The notes under the pieces are model-generated. The model had not been told where the DNA came from. It saw only the letters and a program-made list of their open reading frames with translations, and did not search any database. Source: CALHAX01 sp039816705 (GTDB taxonomy: Bacteria > Pseudomonadota > Alphaproteobacteria > Rhizobiales > CALHAX01). Taken from it: DNA of 10,499 nt. This document shows positions 1-6,026 of the stretch, in pieces; the first letter of the stretch is position 1, and each line of letters opens with the position of its first letter. Location of the stretch: contig JBCBXF010000104.1 in assembly GCA_039816705.1 (NCBI GenBank), positions 1 through 10,499 of the forward strand, written 5' to 3'. Position numbers and translations under genes: made by a program.

Positions 1-285
1 GAGACACGACCCGACTGGGTCTGCGAGATACTCTCCCCTTCGACCGCACGCATCGACCGTACGGACAAGCTGGAAGTTTACGCGGCGTTCGGTGTCCCGC
101 ACGCGTGGTATGTCGACCCGATCGCCAAGACACTCGAGGTGTTTGCACTCACCGACGCCCGATACACGATCGCGGCAACCTTCAAGACGGGTGACGACGT
201 GACCGCCGTCCCGTTCGATACACACACCTTTTCAATCGACATCCTTTGGCCACTCGACACCCCCGAGGACACACGACCGTCATGA
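1..285 (+). CDS. Uma2-family protein, C-terminal part (5' end cut by window)
   Basis: Frame 1 is open from the first base to a TGA at 283-285, giving 94 visible residues. The start lies outside the window. The text carries the usual Uma2 (formerly DUF820) signature: PDWVCEILSPST near residues 4-15, then DRTDKLEVYAAFGVPHAW and YVDP. In this family the Glu of the 'EILSPS' strand (E9 here) and the Lys in 'DK' (K23) belong to the PD-(D/E)XK nuclease-like core, and both are present. The family is annotated as putative restriction-like endonucleases, but the biological role of most members is unknown. The stop overlaps the ATG of the next gene by 4 bp (ATGA at 282-285), so the two are probably translationally coupled. 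Family assignment is confident; actual nuclease activity is inferred only from the fold. Confidence 0.85.
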   Translation, partial: ETRPDWVCEILSPSTARIDRTDKLEVYAAFGVPHAWYVDPIAKTLEVFALTDARYTIAATFKTGDDVTAVPFDTHTFSIDILWPLDTPEDTRPS

Positions 286-1241
286 TCTCACCCGCGCTCC
301 TGCAAGGCACCGCCGAAGAACTGATGGCGAAAGCCGCAATCGAGATCCCGGCGGACTATCTCGCCGGGCTCGAAGGCCTTACCGACACAGAAAGCGGAGA
401 GTTATCCGCCTTCGTGATCCAGGCGATGCTGGACAACTACAAGGCGGCAGAAGAAGACCGCCGCGCCATGTGCGGCGATACAGGCTGCCCGCGTTGGTAC
501 GTCAAGATCGGCAACGAGGCGCGCATCGACGGCGGACCGATCGCGCTCGAAGCCGCCATCCGCCGCGGTACCGCCAAGGCGACGCACGACATCCCGCTGC
601 GCCCAAACCGCGTCCACCCGTTGACCCGCGCCGACCATGACAACAACGTCGGGCTCAATGCGCCGGAGATCGAGTACGCCTTTCACCCCGATGCCGAATG
701 GGTCGAATTGACGACCGTGCATAAGGGCGGCCTGTTCGGCACAGACTATCGCATGCTCTTCCCCGGCGACGGCATCGAAGGGATCCGCCGCTTCTTCCTC
801 GATACCCTCGTCGCCTTCGGCAAACGCGGCCTCGCCTGCCAACCGGCGATCGTTGGCATTGGCCTTGGCGGCAACAAAGACACCTGCATGGTGCTCGGCA
901 AACAAGCCGCATGCCTGCGCACGGTCGGCTCAACCCACCCCGACCCATCAGTCGCGTCGCTCGAAGCCGAACTGAAAGAGCTTGGCAACTCCATCGGCAT
1001 GGGCGCGATGGGCTTCATGGGATCGTCCATGGTCGTCGACTGCAACATCGAGGCGGGCTACTGCCACACCGGCGGCATGCCGATGTCGGTCCACATGTTC
1101 TGTCTGTCATCGCGCCGAGCGACGGCGCGCGTTTACGCGGATGGCCGGGTTGAACATCGCACCGATCCCGAGTGGTTCACCGACTACTCTCGACGTCTCG
1201 GCACCGAGTGGGAGCTGCCGATGGTCGAGGCGGCGGAGTAG
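282..1241 (+). CDS. Class I fumarate hydratase / L(+)-tartrate dehydratase family, alpha subunit
   Basis: This 319-residue protein matches the N-terminal (Fe-S binding) domain of class I fumarases and tartrate dehydratases, oxygen-sensitive [4Fe-4S] hydro-lyases that add or remove water on C4 dicarboxylates. Visible landmarks are MCGDTG with Cys64 (the usual 'CQDTG' position), HDIPLRPNRVHP, GLACQP with Cys186, VGIGLGGNKD, and a C-terminal segment with Cys254, Cys261 and Cys274 before SSRR. Three of these cysteines should ligate the cluster; Cys64 and Cys186 are the best placed. I chose ATG 282 because it overlaps the upstream stop as ATGA with a GAGGA 12 nt upstream; an in-frame TTG at 246 would add 12 unconvincing residues. 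The beta subunit follows 4 bp downstream. Whether the substrate is fumarate, tartrate or another hydroxy acid cannot be told from this sequence; GGNKD and YCHTGGMP look more like the tartrate/uncharacterised branch than like fumarase itself. Confidence 0.88.
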   Translation: MISPALLQGTAEELMAKAAIEIPADYLAGLEGLTDTESGELSAFVIQAMLDNYKAAEEDRRAMCGDTGCPRWYVKIGNEARIDGGPIALEAAIRRGTAKATHDIPLRPNRVHPLTRADHDNNVGLNAPEIEYAFHPDAEWVELTTVHKGGLFGTDYRMLFPGDGIEGIRRFFLDTLVAFGKRGLACQPAIVGIGLGGNKDTCMVLGKQAACLRTVGSTHPDPSVASLEAELKELGNSIGMGAMGFMGSSMVVDCNIEAGYCHTGGMPMSVHMFCLSSRRATARVYADGRVEHRTDPEWFTDYSRRLGTEWELPMVEAAE

Positions 1242-1245
1242 AGTC

Positions 1246-1920
1246 ATGAGCACATCGAACCTGAAACGCGTAACGCTCAATCTGCCGGCATCCCGCGAGG
1301 AACTCGCCGGCCTCGAGCTTGGCACCGTCGTCACCCTCACCGGCCGTATCTTCACTGCGCGAGAAGGTGTCTACAAACGCGCCGTCGAAGACGGCCACGG
1401 CCTGCCCGCCAGCCGGGACGAGATGGGGTCGGCTAACTTCCACTGCTCGCCGGCCGCATCCATTGGCGACGACGGAAGCTTCAACGTCGGCGCGGTCACG
1501 GCGACCGCGTCCTTTCGCTTTGCCAAGTGGTTGGATGGCTGGTTCGAACTCTCGGGCTGCAACATCATTATCGGCAAAGGCGGCATGACGAGCGAGATTT
1601 ACAAACGCTCGTTCGTGCCCGCAGGCGCGATTTACCTGACAACGGTTGGCTATGGCACCGGCGCGCTCCTTGGCCGTGGCATCAAGAACGTCGCCGCCGC
1701 CCACTGGCGCGATGAGTTAGGCCTCGCCCAGGCCATCTGGGTGCTGGAAGTCGAAGAGATGGGACCATTCCTCGTCGAGGGTGATGCGGAAGGAAATTCC
1801 CTTTTCGAACGCGAGAACACCAAGGTCGCCGCCGGCATCGAAGCCGCCTATGCAGGCACCCGCCCGGCCACCATGCAGCGCTACGGCGAACTCGACGACA
1901 AAACCAAGGAAGTGATCTGA
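1246..1920 (+). CDS. Class I fumarate hydratase / L(+)-tartrate dehydratase family, beta subunit
   Basis: This 224-residue protein is the C-terminal-domain partner of the preceding subunit. It shows the family's early segment 'LTGRIFTAREGVYKR' (residues about 31-45), then SGCNIIIGKGGM (Cys105; GKGGM 110-114), the conserved glycine-lysine loop of the fumarase C-terminal domain, and the final EMGPFLVEGDAEGNSLF stretch. Length is normal for a stand-alone beta subunit. The start is ATG 1246, 4 bp after the alpha stop, with a GGAG at 1235-1238 and 7 nt spacing. Alpha and beta form a single transcription and translation unit and should assemble into one hydro-lyase with the active site at the interface. 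The gene ends 24 bp from the stop of the convergent reverse transcriptase; I see no clear terminator hairpin between them. Confidence 0.87.
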   Translation: MSTSNLKRVTLNLPASREELAGLELGTVVTLTGRIFTAREGVYKRAVEDGHGLPASRDEMGSANFHCSPAASIGDDGSFNVGAVTATASFRFAKWLDGWFELSGCNIIIGKGGMTSEIYKRSFVPAGAIYLTTVGYGTGALLGRGIKNVAAAHWRDELGLAQAIWVLEVEEMGPFLVEGDAEGNSLFERENTKVAAGIEAAYAGTRPATMQRYGELDDKTKEVI

Positions 1921-1944
1921 TCGGTAAGACGATGCGAAACCAGC

Positions 1945-3282
1945 TTAGCGCGACCAGTCGATCGCGTCGAACAACGCGCGCAATTTTGCTCCCTTCTTCG
2001 GATCAACCTGCTTGACCCAGCCAACCCTGCCAGAGAGGTGCGCCGGAAAATCAGCAACGCACGCGTGGTTCTGCGAAGCCGGGCCGTGACGGACACAGTT
2101 GGTCAGAATCGCTTTCAATCGATCAACGTCAGCACGGCGCACGGCAATGTGCGTGTTCACCGTGAGACCGGTCACCTCCTGACGCACTGCAGCCCGCATC
2201 ACGCGTGTCTTCCGCGTGTTCAAGCGATAGCCGCAGTCGCTCACGATCTCTTTAAGAGCGTGCAAAAACCTCCGTCGCTGCGACTCAAATGCTTCATCGC
2301 CCGAAAAAGCAAGGTCGTCGGCGTAACGCGAATAGGCTGCGCCAAACGTGCGAGCAAGCCCGGCGAGACGAACATCGAGGCCGTAGGTGCAAAGATTGGC
2401 GAGTGCCGGTGATGTTGGTGCACCCTGCGGAAGGTGTCGGGTGCGATATTGGTCGAGCTCAACCCGCGAGCGCGACGGTCCGGTGGCACGGTCGAGCACC
2501 GATTGGGGCGTCGTTGTGCTGCAGAGGCGCATGAGCGTCGCTGCAACCGCTGGTGGATAGCCAAGTGCACAGAACATTCGCTGGACACGAGAGAGGCGCG
2601 TCGAGAGAAAGAAATTCTCGAGATCAGCCGTGATCACAACGGCTTCACTTGCGTGTCTGGCCGCATGCGTCAGGACCGAACGACGTGCGACGAACCCATG
2701 CGCGGCATCATGCGGCGTCACCTTCGAAATAATCTCTCTCAGTATGTGGCGCTGAAGAGTTTTCATCCTCGGCTTTGGTGCTTCGATGAGCCGTGCCGGC
2801 CGGCGCCGCCGTGACATAAAGCGATAGGTGTAATGCTGCAGGTTCGCGATGTGTGAGCGCCCGTGCTGGCACCTCGCATCGCTGAACCAATCGAGATCGG
2901 CGGCTGAAAGCCCAAGCCACGCGGCGAGATCTCCGTTTGATGTAACTTTCAGGATGTCGAGGTTTGCGAAGACCGGCGCCGGACGGAAAAGCGGCGGCGA
3001 AAGCGCGATCGGAACATCTGCCGAAGCATCCTCGAAGGCCTTGATAATCGCCACAAATGCCAGCTCCTGGCGCAGCCAAGCAGCGAGGTCGTCGATACTC
3101 CAGTGATGAATTTCATCACGCAGTGTGAGCAACTCCGTGGTGAGCGGCGGGGCGTGCTCAAGCCCACGCGGTCCAGCGAATGCGCGCGCTTGAGCCGCAA
3201 GCGCCGAACGCGTCCACTCACCACTCAGCAGGGCCGCTGCGAGACTGCGTGCAAGGCGATCAGGAAGCCAAGAGGGCGGCAT
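1945..3282 (-). CDS. Retron-type reverse transcriptase with N-terminal extension
   Basis: This 445-residue RT would copy the upstream msr-msd RNA into branched msDNA. Motifs in order (numbered from ATG 3282): HYTYRF before RRRRPARLIEAPKPR (about 150-172, typical of retron RTs), LQRHIL, AAHGFVARRSVLTHA (motif 2 region), ITADLENFF with catalytic Asp220, LPQGAPTSPALANL (286-296), YADD with Asp322 and Asp323, LNTRKTRV, and VTGLTVN (370-376), the 'VTG' motif of retron RTs. The thumb follows with LKAILTNCVRHGP. All three catalytic aspartates are intact. The first 150 or so residues lie outside the RT fold; the total is well above the about 320 residues of Ec86 RT and close to the larger myxobacterial retron RTs. 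ATG 3282 is favoured by GGGAG at 3292-3288 (5-nt spacing); GTG 3327 would fall inside a predicted RNA hairpin. No group II intron maturase domain or DGR repeats are seen. Confidence 0.93.
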   Translation of the reverse strand: MPPSWLPDRLARSLAAALLSGEWTRSALAAQARAFAGPRGLEHAPPLTTELLTLRDEIHHWSIDDLAAWLRQELAFVAIIKAFEDASADVPIALSPPLFRPAPVFANLDILKVTSNGDLAAWLGLSAADLDWFSDARCQHGRSHIANLQHYTYRFMSRRRRPARLIEAPKPRMKTLQRHILREIISKVTPHDAAHGFVARRSVLTHAARHASEAVVITADLENFFLSTRLSRVQRMFCALGYPPAVAATLMRLCSTTTPQSVLDRATGPSRSRVELDQYRTRHLPQGAPTSPALANLCTYGLDVRLAGLARTFGAAYSRYADDLAFSGDEAFESQRRRFLHALKEIVSDCGYRLNTRKTRVMRAAVRQEVTGLTVNTHIAVRRADVDRLKAILTNCVRHGPASQNHACVADFPAHLSGRVGWVKQVDPKKGAKLRALFDAIDWSR

Positions 3283-3287
3283 GCGGG

Positions 3288-3292
3288 CTCCC
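3288..3292 (-). promoter_or_regulatory. RT ribosome-binding site buried in the retron a2 arm
   Basis: GGGAG at 3292-3288 sits 5 nt before ATG 3282 and decides the start of the RT gene. The same five bases form the distal part of a2 (3295-3288) and pair with a1 (3505-3498). When the ncRNA is folded the site is closed, so translation of the RT may be limited by RNA folding. The overlap is seen; the regulatory effect is inferred. Confidence 0.65.
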
Positions 3293-3312
3293 GACCCAAC
3301 GTGTGACGCCGC

Positions 3313-3342
3313 AGCAATCGGAGGCACCAGCCTCCAACCGCT
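3313..3342 (-). repeat. 13-bp hairpin with TGGT loop in the msd, next to a2
   Basis: On the minus strand AGCGGTTGGAGGC (3342-3330), loop TGGT (3329-3326) and GCCTCCGATTGCT (3325-3313) pair over all 13 positions, three of them G-U wobbles in the RNA. The loop-proximal GGAGGC/GCCTCC is perfect. It should be copied into the msDNA, where the G-U pairs become mismatches, so the DNA hairpin would be weaker than the RNA one. It is probably part of the msd stem-loop architecture rather than a terminator, because the RT gene begins only 31 bases further on and there is no T-run. Confidence 0.75.
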
Positions 3343-3505
3343 TCGGCCGCGTGTTCGTGCAGGTTATCCGTCTCCCCCAGGGTAACCCCGGAGCGTCCCA
3401 AAAACCTAACGGCCGGAACAATCTCGACAGCCTACATGCCGCTGGCGGAAGAGTAGACACGCTGCGCGCGCCGTCAAGGCGAAGCTGTCACACCGACGTC
3501 GGAAG

Positions 3506-3585
3506 GGCGCCGCCACCATCCGGAATTGCGTTTGATACGCCCACGCTATATCGCAGCGGCACAATCCACCCGCGAGGCGTACATC
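3506..3585. promoter_or_regulatory. Divergent intergenic region between retron RNA and arsC
   Basis: These 80 bp must hold the start signals for the leftward retron transcript and for the rightward arsC-arsH unit. On the + strand a weak candidate is TTGCGT at 3526-3531 with TATATC at 3547-3552 (15-bp spacing). On the minus strand TATCAA at 3537-3532 is a possible -10, without a convincing -35. GCGT-ttgat-ACGC (3528-3540) is a short inverted repeat that could bind a regulator, but it does not match a well-known ArsR box closely enough to name. A GAGG at 3574-3577 lies 8 nt before the arsC ATG. Confidence 0.35.
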
Positions 3586-3990
3586 ATGGCCATCGTCATT
3601 CATCACAACCTCGACTGTGGAACGTCTCGCAACGTCTTGGAGATGATCCGCGCGAGCGGGGAGGACCCGGTCGTGATCGACTATCTCTCCGACGGCTGGA
3701 CGCGCCCGCAGTTGGTTGCACTCTTCGCCGCAGCCGATCTGACACCGCGGACGGCACTGCGGGAGACAAAGTCGCCTGCCGAAGAGTTGGGGTTGCTTGC
3801 AGAGGGCGTCACCGATGAGACAATCCTTACAGCCATGCTGGAACACCCAATCCTCGTGAACCGGCCGATTGTCGCGACGCCGAAGGGTGTCAAGCTCTGC
3901 CGCCCGTCGGAACTGGTGCTCGACCTTCTCGACGGCGCACCCGAAACCTTTACCAAGGAAGATGGCGAAACCGTCTCCACGGGCACATGA
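3586..3990 (+). CDS. arsC: Arsenate reductase, glutaredoxin-dependent (ArsC)
   Basis: This 134-residue protein is a thioredoxin-fold ArsC that reduces arsenate to arsenite using glutathione/glutaredoxin. The active site reads HHNLDCGTSRN with catalytic Cys11. Arg59, Arg93 (in ILVNRPIV) and Arg106 (in LCRPSE) correspond one for one, with an offset of one residue, to Cys12, Arg60, Arg94 and Arg107 of the E. coli plasmid R773 enzyme. The C-terminal FTKEDGE is also typical. Length is normal. The start at ATG 3586 has GAGG 8 nt upstream. The stop overlaps the arsH start by 4 bp (ATGA at 3987-3990). It is transcribed away from the retron and is the first gene of its unit. Confidence 0.95.
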   Translation: MAIVIHHNLDCGTSRNVLEMIRASGEDPVVIDYLSDGWTRPQLVALFAAADLTPRTALRETKSPAEELGLLAEGVTDETILTAMLEHPILVNRPIVATPKGVKLCRPSELVLDLLDGAPETFTKEDGETVSTGT

Positions 3991-4700
3991 CATCCGACCT
4001 GTCGGCCGCAGACCACGATGAACTGCGCGAGATCGAAACGGCGGCTCTCCAGGCCCCCGACGACCCAGGCCATCCACCACGCATTCTCATTCTCTACGGC
4101 TCGCTCCGTGCACGGTCCTATTCCCGCCTTGCTTCGGAGGAGTGCGATCGCCTGCTCAGACACTTTGGTGCGGAAACAAAAACCTTCGACCCGACAGACC
4201 TGCCATTGCCGGATGGCGCGCCGAACGATCACCCCAAGGTCGTTGAACTTTTCAAGAAGGCAGTGTGGTCGGAAGGTATGGTCTGGATGTCACCGGAACG
4301 GCATGGAGCGATGACCGGCGTCATGAAATCTCAGATCGACTGGTTACCGCTCTCGATGGGTGGGATGCGCCCGACGCAGGGCAAGACGTTGGCGCTCGGA
4401 CAGGTTTGCGGCGGATCCCAGAGTTTTAATGCCGTCAATCAGATGCGCATTCTCGGCCGCTGGATGCGGATGGTGACAATCCCCAACCAGTCGTCCGTTC
4501 CGAAAGCCTTCAACGAGTTCGACGACGAGGGCCGCATGCGCCCGTCACCTTATTACAACCGCATCGTCGATGTGATGGAAGAGTTGGTGAAGTTCACGTG
4601 GCTCGTCCGCGGTCGCACCGCCTACCTGACCGATCGCTACTCCGAGCGGGTAGAAAGCGCAGAAGAACTCAGCAAGCGCGTCAACCAGCCGAAGTTGTGA
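3987..4700 (+). CDS. arsH: ArsH, NADPH-dependent FMN oxidoreductase of organoarsenical resistance
   Basis: This 237-residue flavodoxin-like protein carries the ArsH hallmarks: ILYGSLRARSYS (residues 35-46, FMN phosphate loop), FDPTDLPLPD, WMSPERHGAMTGVMKSQIDW (100-119), GGMRPTQGKTLA and GGSQSFNAVNQMRILGRWMRM (142-162), then IPNQSSVPKAF and YLTDRYSER near the C-terminus. Characterised ArsH proteins oxidise trivalent methyl- and aryl-arsenicals to less toxic pentavalent forms with NADPH and FMN. The usual 'V/L-x-CSPERH' Cys position is Met101 here. The ATGA overlap with arsC argues for coupled translation, so the pair handles inorganic arsenate and organic trivalent arsenicals together. No arsR, acr3, arsB or arsM lies within the window. 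Confidence 0.95.
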   Translation: MTSDLSAADHDELREIETAALQAPDDPGHPPRILILYGSLRARSYSRLASEECDRLLRHFGAETKTFDPTDLPLPDGAPNDHPKVVELFKKAVWSEGMVWMSPERHGAMTGVMKSQIDWLPLSMGGMRPTQGKTLALGQVCGGSQSFNAVNQMRILGRWMRMVTIPNQSSVPKAFNEFDDEGRMRPSPYYNRIVDVMEELVKFTWLVRGRTAYLTDRYSERVESAEELSKRVNQPKL

Positions 4701-4745
4701 TAGAGCGACGCACAGTCGCGCGGCCTCACAGAACGGACGGACCCC

Positions 4746-5096
4746 ATGACCGACATCGTACGCACTGAAACCGGCACCCGCATGAGCCAGGCCGTGGCTC
4801 ACAACGGCACGATCTATCTTGCAGGCCAGGTCGCGGCAGAAGGCGAGAGCGTCACCGCACAGACCACCGGCATCATTGAGAAGATCGAACGGTTGCTTGC
4901 GGAGAACAATTCCGCGCCGGATCGCATGCTACAGGCCGTGATTTGGCTCGCCGACATGAGTGACTTCGCTGAGATGAATGCGGTATGGGATGCGTGGGTT
5001 CCACAAGGCCATGCCCCGGCGCGCGCATGCGGCGAAGCAAAGCTCGCAACGCCCGGCTTCAAGGTTGAGATCATCGTGATCGCAGCAGCAGCATGA
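4746..5096 (+). CDS. RidA/YjgF family enamine/imine deaminase-like protein
   Basis: This 116-residue protein has the RidA fold signature: RMSQAVAHNGTIYLAGQVA near the N-terminus, LL-ENNSAPDRMLQAVIWLADMSDFAEMNAVWDAWVP in the middle, and PARACGEAKLATPGFKVEIIVIAA at the end. Arg93 and Glu108 keep the 15-residue spacing of Arg105 and Glu120 in E. coli RidA, so the carboxylate-binding arginine and the catalytic glutamate are both present. RidA proteins hydrolyse reactive 2-aminoacrylate and other enamines/imines. The 'RMSQAV' instead of 'PYSQAV' and the 'GEAKLATPGF' loop point to one of the other Rid subgroups rather than RidA proper, so I give no symbol. The gene lies 45 bp after arsH and 31 bp before the EamA permease. 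Confidence 0.9.
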   Translation: MTDIVRTETGTRMSQAVAHNGTIYLAGQVAAEGESVTAQTTGIIEKIERLLAENNSAPDRMLQAVIWLADMSDFAEMNAVWDAWVPQGHAPARACGEAKLATPGFKVEIIVIAAAA

Positions 5097-5127
5097 CCGC
5101 GGGAAGCACAGCCGCGCTGGGCCGGAC

Positions 5128-5976
5128 ATGACAACAACCGTATTTCTCGCCGTGATCGGAGCGGCAGCGCTCCACGCCATTTGGAATGCGCTGGTGAAGT
5201 CCGGCGACGACAAGGTCCTCTCCATGTCGGGGATCGTGTTCGGACATATCCCTCCAGCACTCGTGGTGCTTGCCCTGTTACCGCTGCCAAGCATGGACGC
5301 ATGGCCCTATCTGATTGCGAGTATTGTTCTCCACACGGGCTATCAACTGTTCCTGATAGCCTCCTATCGTTCCGGCGATCTTACACAGGTCTACCCGATC
5401 GCACGCGGCAGCGCGCCAATCCTCGTCGCGATTGTCTCCGTCGCAGTGCTTGGCGTCGATCTCGCTTTGTCGGAGTTAGCAGCGATCGCACTTATTGCTA
5501 TCGGCATCCTGAGCCTCGGGCTGGTTCGGCATCAGGACGGAAATCGCAATCCGAATGCCGCATTCCTTGCCCTGACAACGGGGGGCTTCATTGCGTCGTA
5601 CTCGTTGATTGACGGGCTCGGCGCCCGCGTCGGCGATGCTCCCACAACCTTCTATGCCCTGAGCGGATTGGGAAACTGCATCGTGTTCGCAATCATCTTG
5701 ATGTTCTGGCGGCGCGACGTGCTGCCCCGCGTCCTCACCGATGGCGCAAAGACCTTCTGGATCGGCGGCATCGGATCATTCATCGCTTACGCCATCGTCA
5801 CATGGGCCTTCACGCAGGCACCAATCGCACTGGTGACGGCTCTCCGCGAGACGAGCATCATCTTTGCCTTGCTGATCGGCGTCTTCGGCTTGCGCGAGCG
5901 TCTTGATCTGCTCAAGGTTGGCGCGACATTTGTCGTGTTGTCCGGCTCAGCTCTGATCAGGATTGCACGCCACTGA
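5128..5976 (+). CDS. EamA/DMT superfamily permease
   Basis: This 282-residue integral membrane protein has two repeats of about five hydrophobic helices each, the usual 10-TM layout of EamA (DMT) transporters of the inner membrane. Repeat 1 opens with LHAIWNALVKSG (the conserved 'H-x-x-WN' start) and contains YQLFLIASYRSGDLTQVYPIARGSAPILVA; repeat 2 contains GSFIAYAIVTWAFTQAPIALVTALRETSIIFALLIGVFGLRER, the typical end of the second EamA domain. Members export amino acids or related metabolites, but the substrate cannot be read from the sequence. It is probably cotranscribed with the RidA-family gene 31 bp upstream, which would fit a role around amino acid metabolism (inference only). Confidence 0.9.
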   Translation: MTTTVFLAVIGAAALHAIWNALVKSGDDKVLSMSGIVFGHIPPALVVLALLPLPSMDAWPYLIASIVLHTGYQLFLIASYRSGDLTQVYPIARGSAPILVAIVSVAVLGVDLALSELAAIALIAIGILSLGLVRHQDGNRNPNAAFLALTTGGFIASYSLIDGLGARVGDAPTTFYALSGLGNCIVFAIILMFWRRDVLPRVLTDGAKTFWIGGIGSFIAYAIVTWAFTQAPIALVTALRETSIIFALLIGVFGLRERLDLLKVGATFVVLSGSALIRIARH

Positions 5977-6026
5977 CGGTCACTGCCGCCCCCGCCACAA
6001 GATCAAAAAAACGCTATACGGGCCCC

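Larger units (their letters stand above)
3288..3505 (-). ncRNA. Predicted retron msr-msd RNA
   Basis: Read on the minus strand, this 218-nt stretch directly upstream of the RT has the layout of a retron ncRNA. The ends pair in two blocks: CTTCCGAC (3505-3498) with GTCGGGAG (3295-3288), 8 bp with one G-U, and GTGTGAC (3493-3487) with GTCACAC (3307-3301), 7 bp perfect, separated by a 4/5-nt internal loop. These are the a1/a2 repeats. Just inside a1 is AGC; its G at 3485 is the candidate branching guanosine. Two msr-like hairpins follow: CGCC/GGCG (3481-3478 / 3472-3469) and GTCTAC/GTAGGC (3458-3453 / 3435-3430, one G-U). A long msd-like imperfect stem runs from TGTTC (3420-3416) to GAACA (3357-3353), through AGGTT/AACCT, to an inner CTCC/GGAG stem. 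A 13-bp hairpin (3342-3313) stands next to a2. Structure and position are seen directly; the retron role is inference. The msr/msd boundary is not fixed. Confidence 0.82.

Noticed and set aside
402..905. Antisense 167-codon frame in the hydro-lyase alpha gene
   Set aside because: Shadow of a well-supported enzyme gene; no motif of its own.
1921..1944. Bidirectional terminator between the convergent beta-subunit and RT genes
   Set aside because: The 24-bp gap contains no inverted repeat that could form a stem.
3283..3327. Extended RT start at GTG 3327 (adds 15 residues)
   Set aside because: The GTG and the GGAGG before it lie inside the perfect stem-loop of the predicted msd, and ATG 3282 has its own well-spaced GGGAG.
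1945..3505. Group II intron or diversity-generating retroelement as explanation for the RT
   Set aside because: No maturase or endonuclease domain and no domain V/VI-like RNA for an intron; no template/variable repeat pair for a DGR. The VTG motif, the APKPR segment and the upstream RNA fit a retron better.
3526..3585. Upstream extension of arsC in the same frame
   Set aside because: ArsC of E. coli aligns from residue 1 with the protein starting at 3586, and the extra 20 residues lie in the divergent promoter region.
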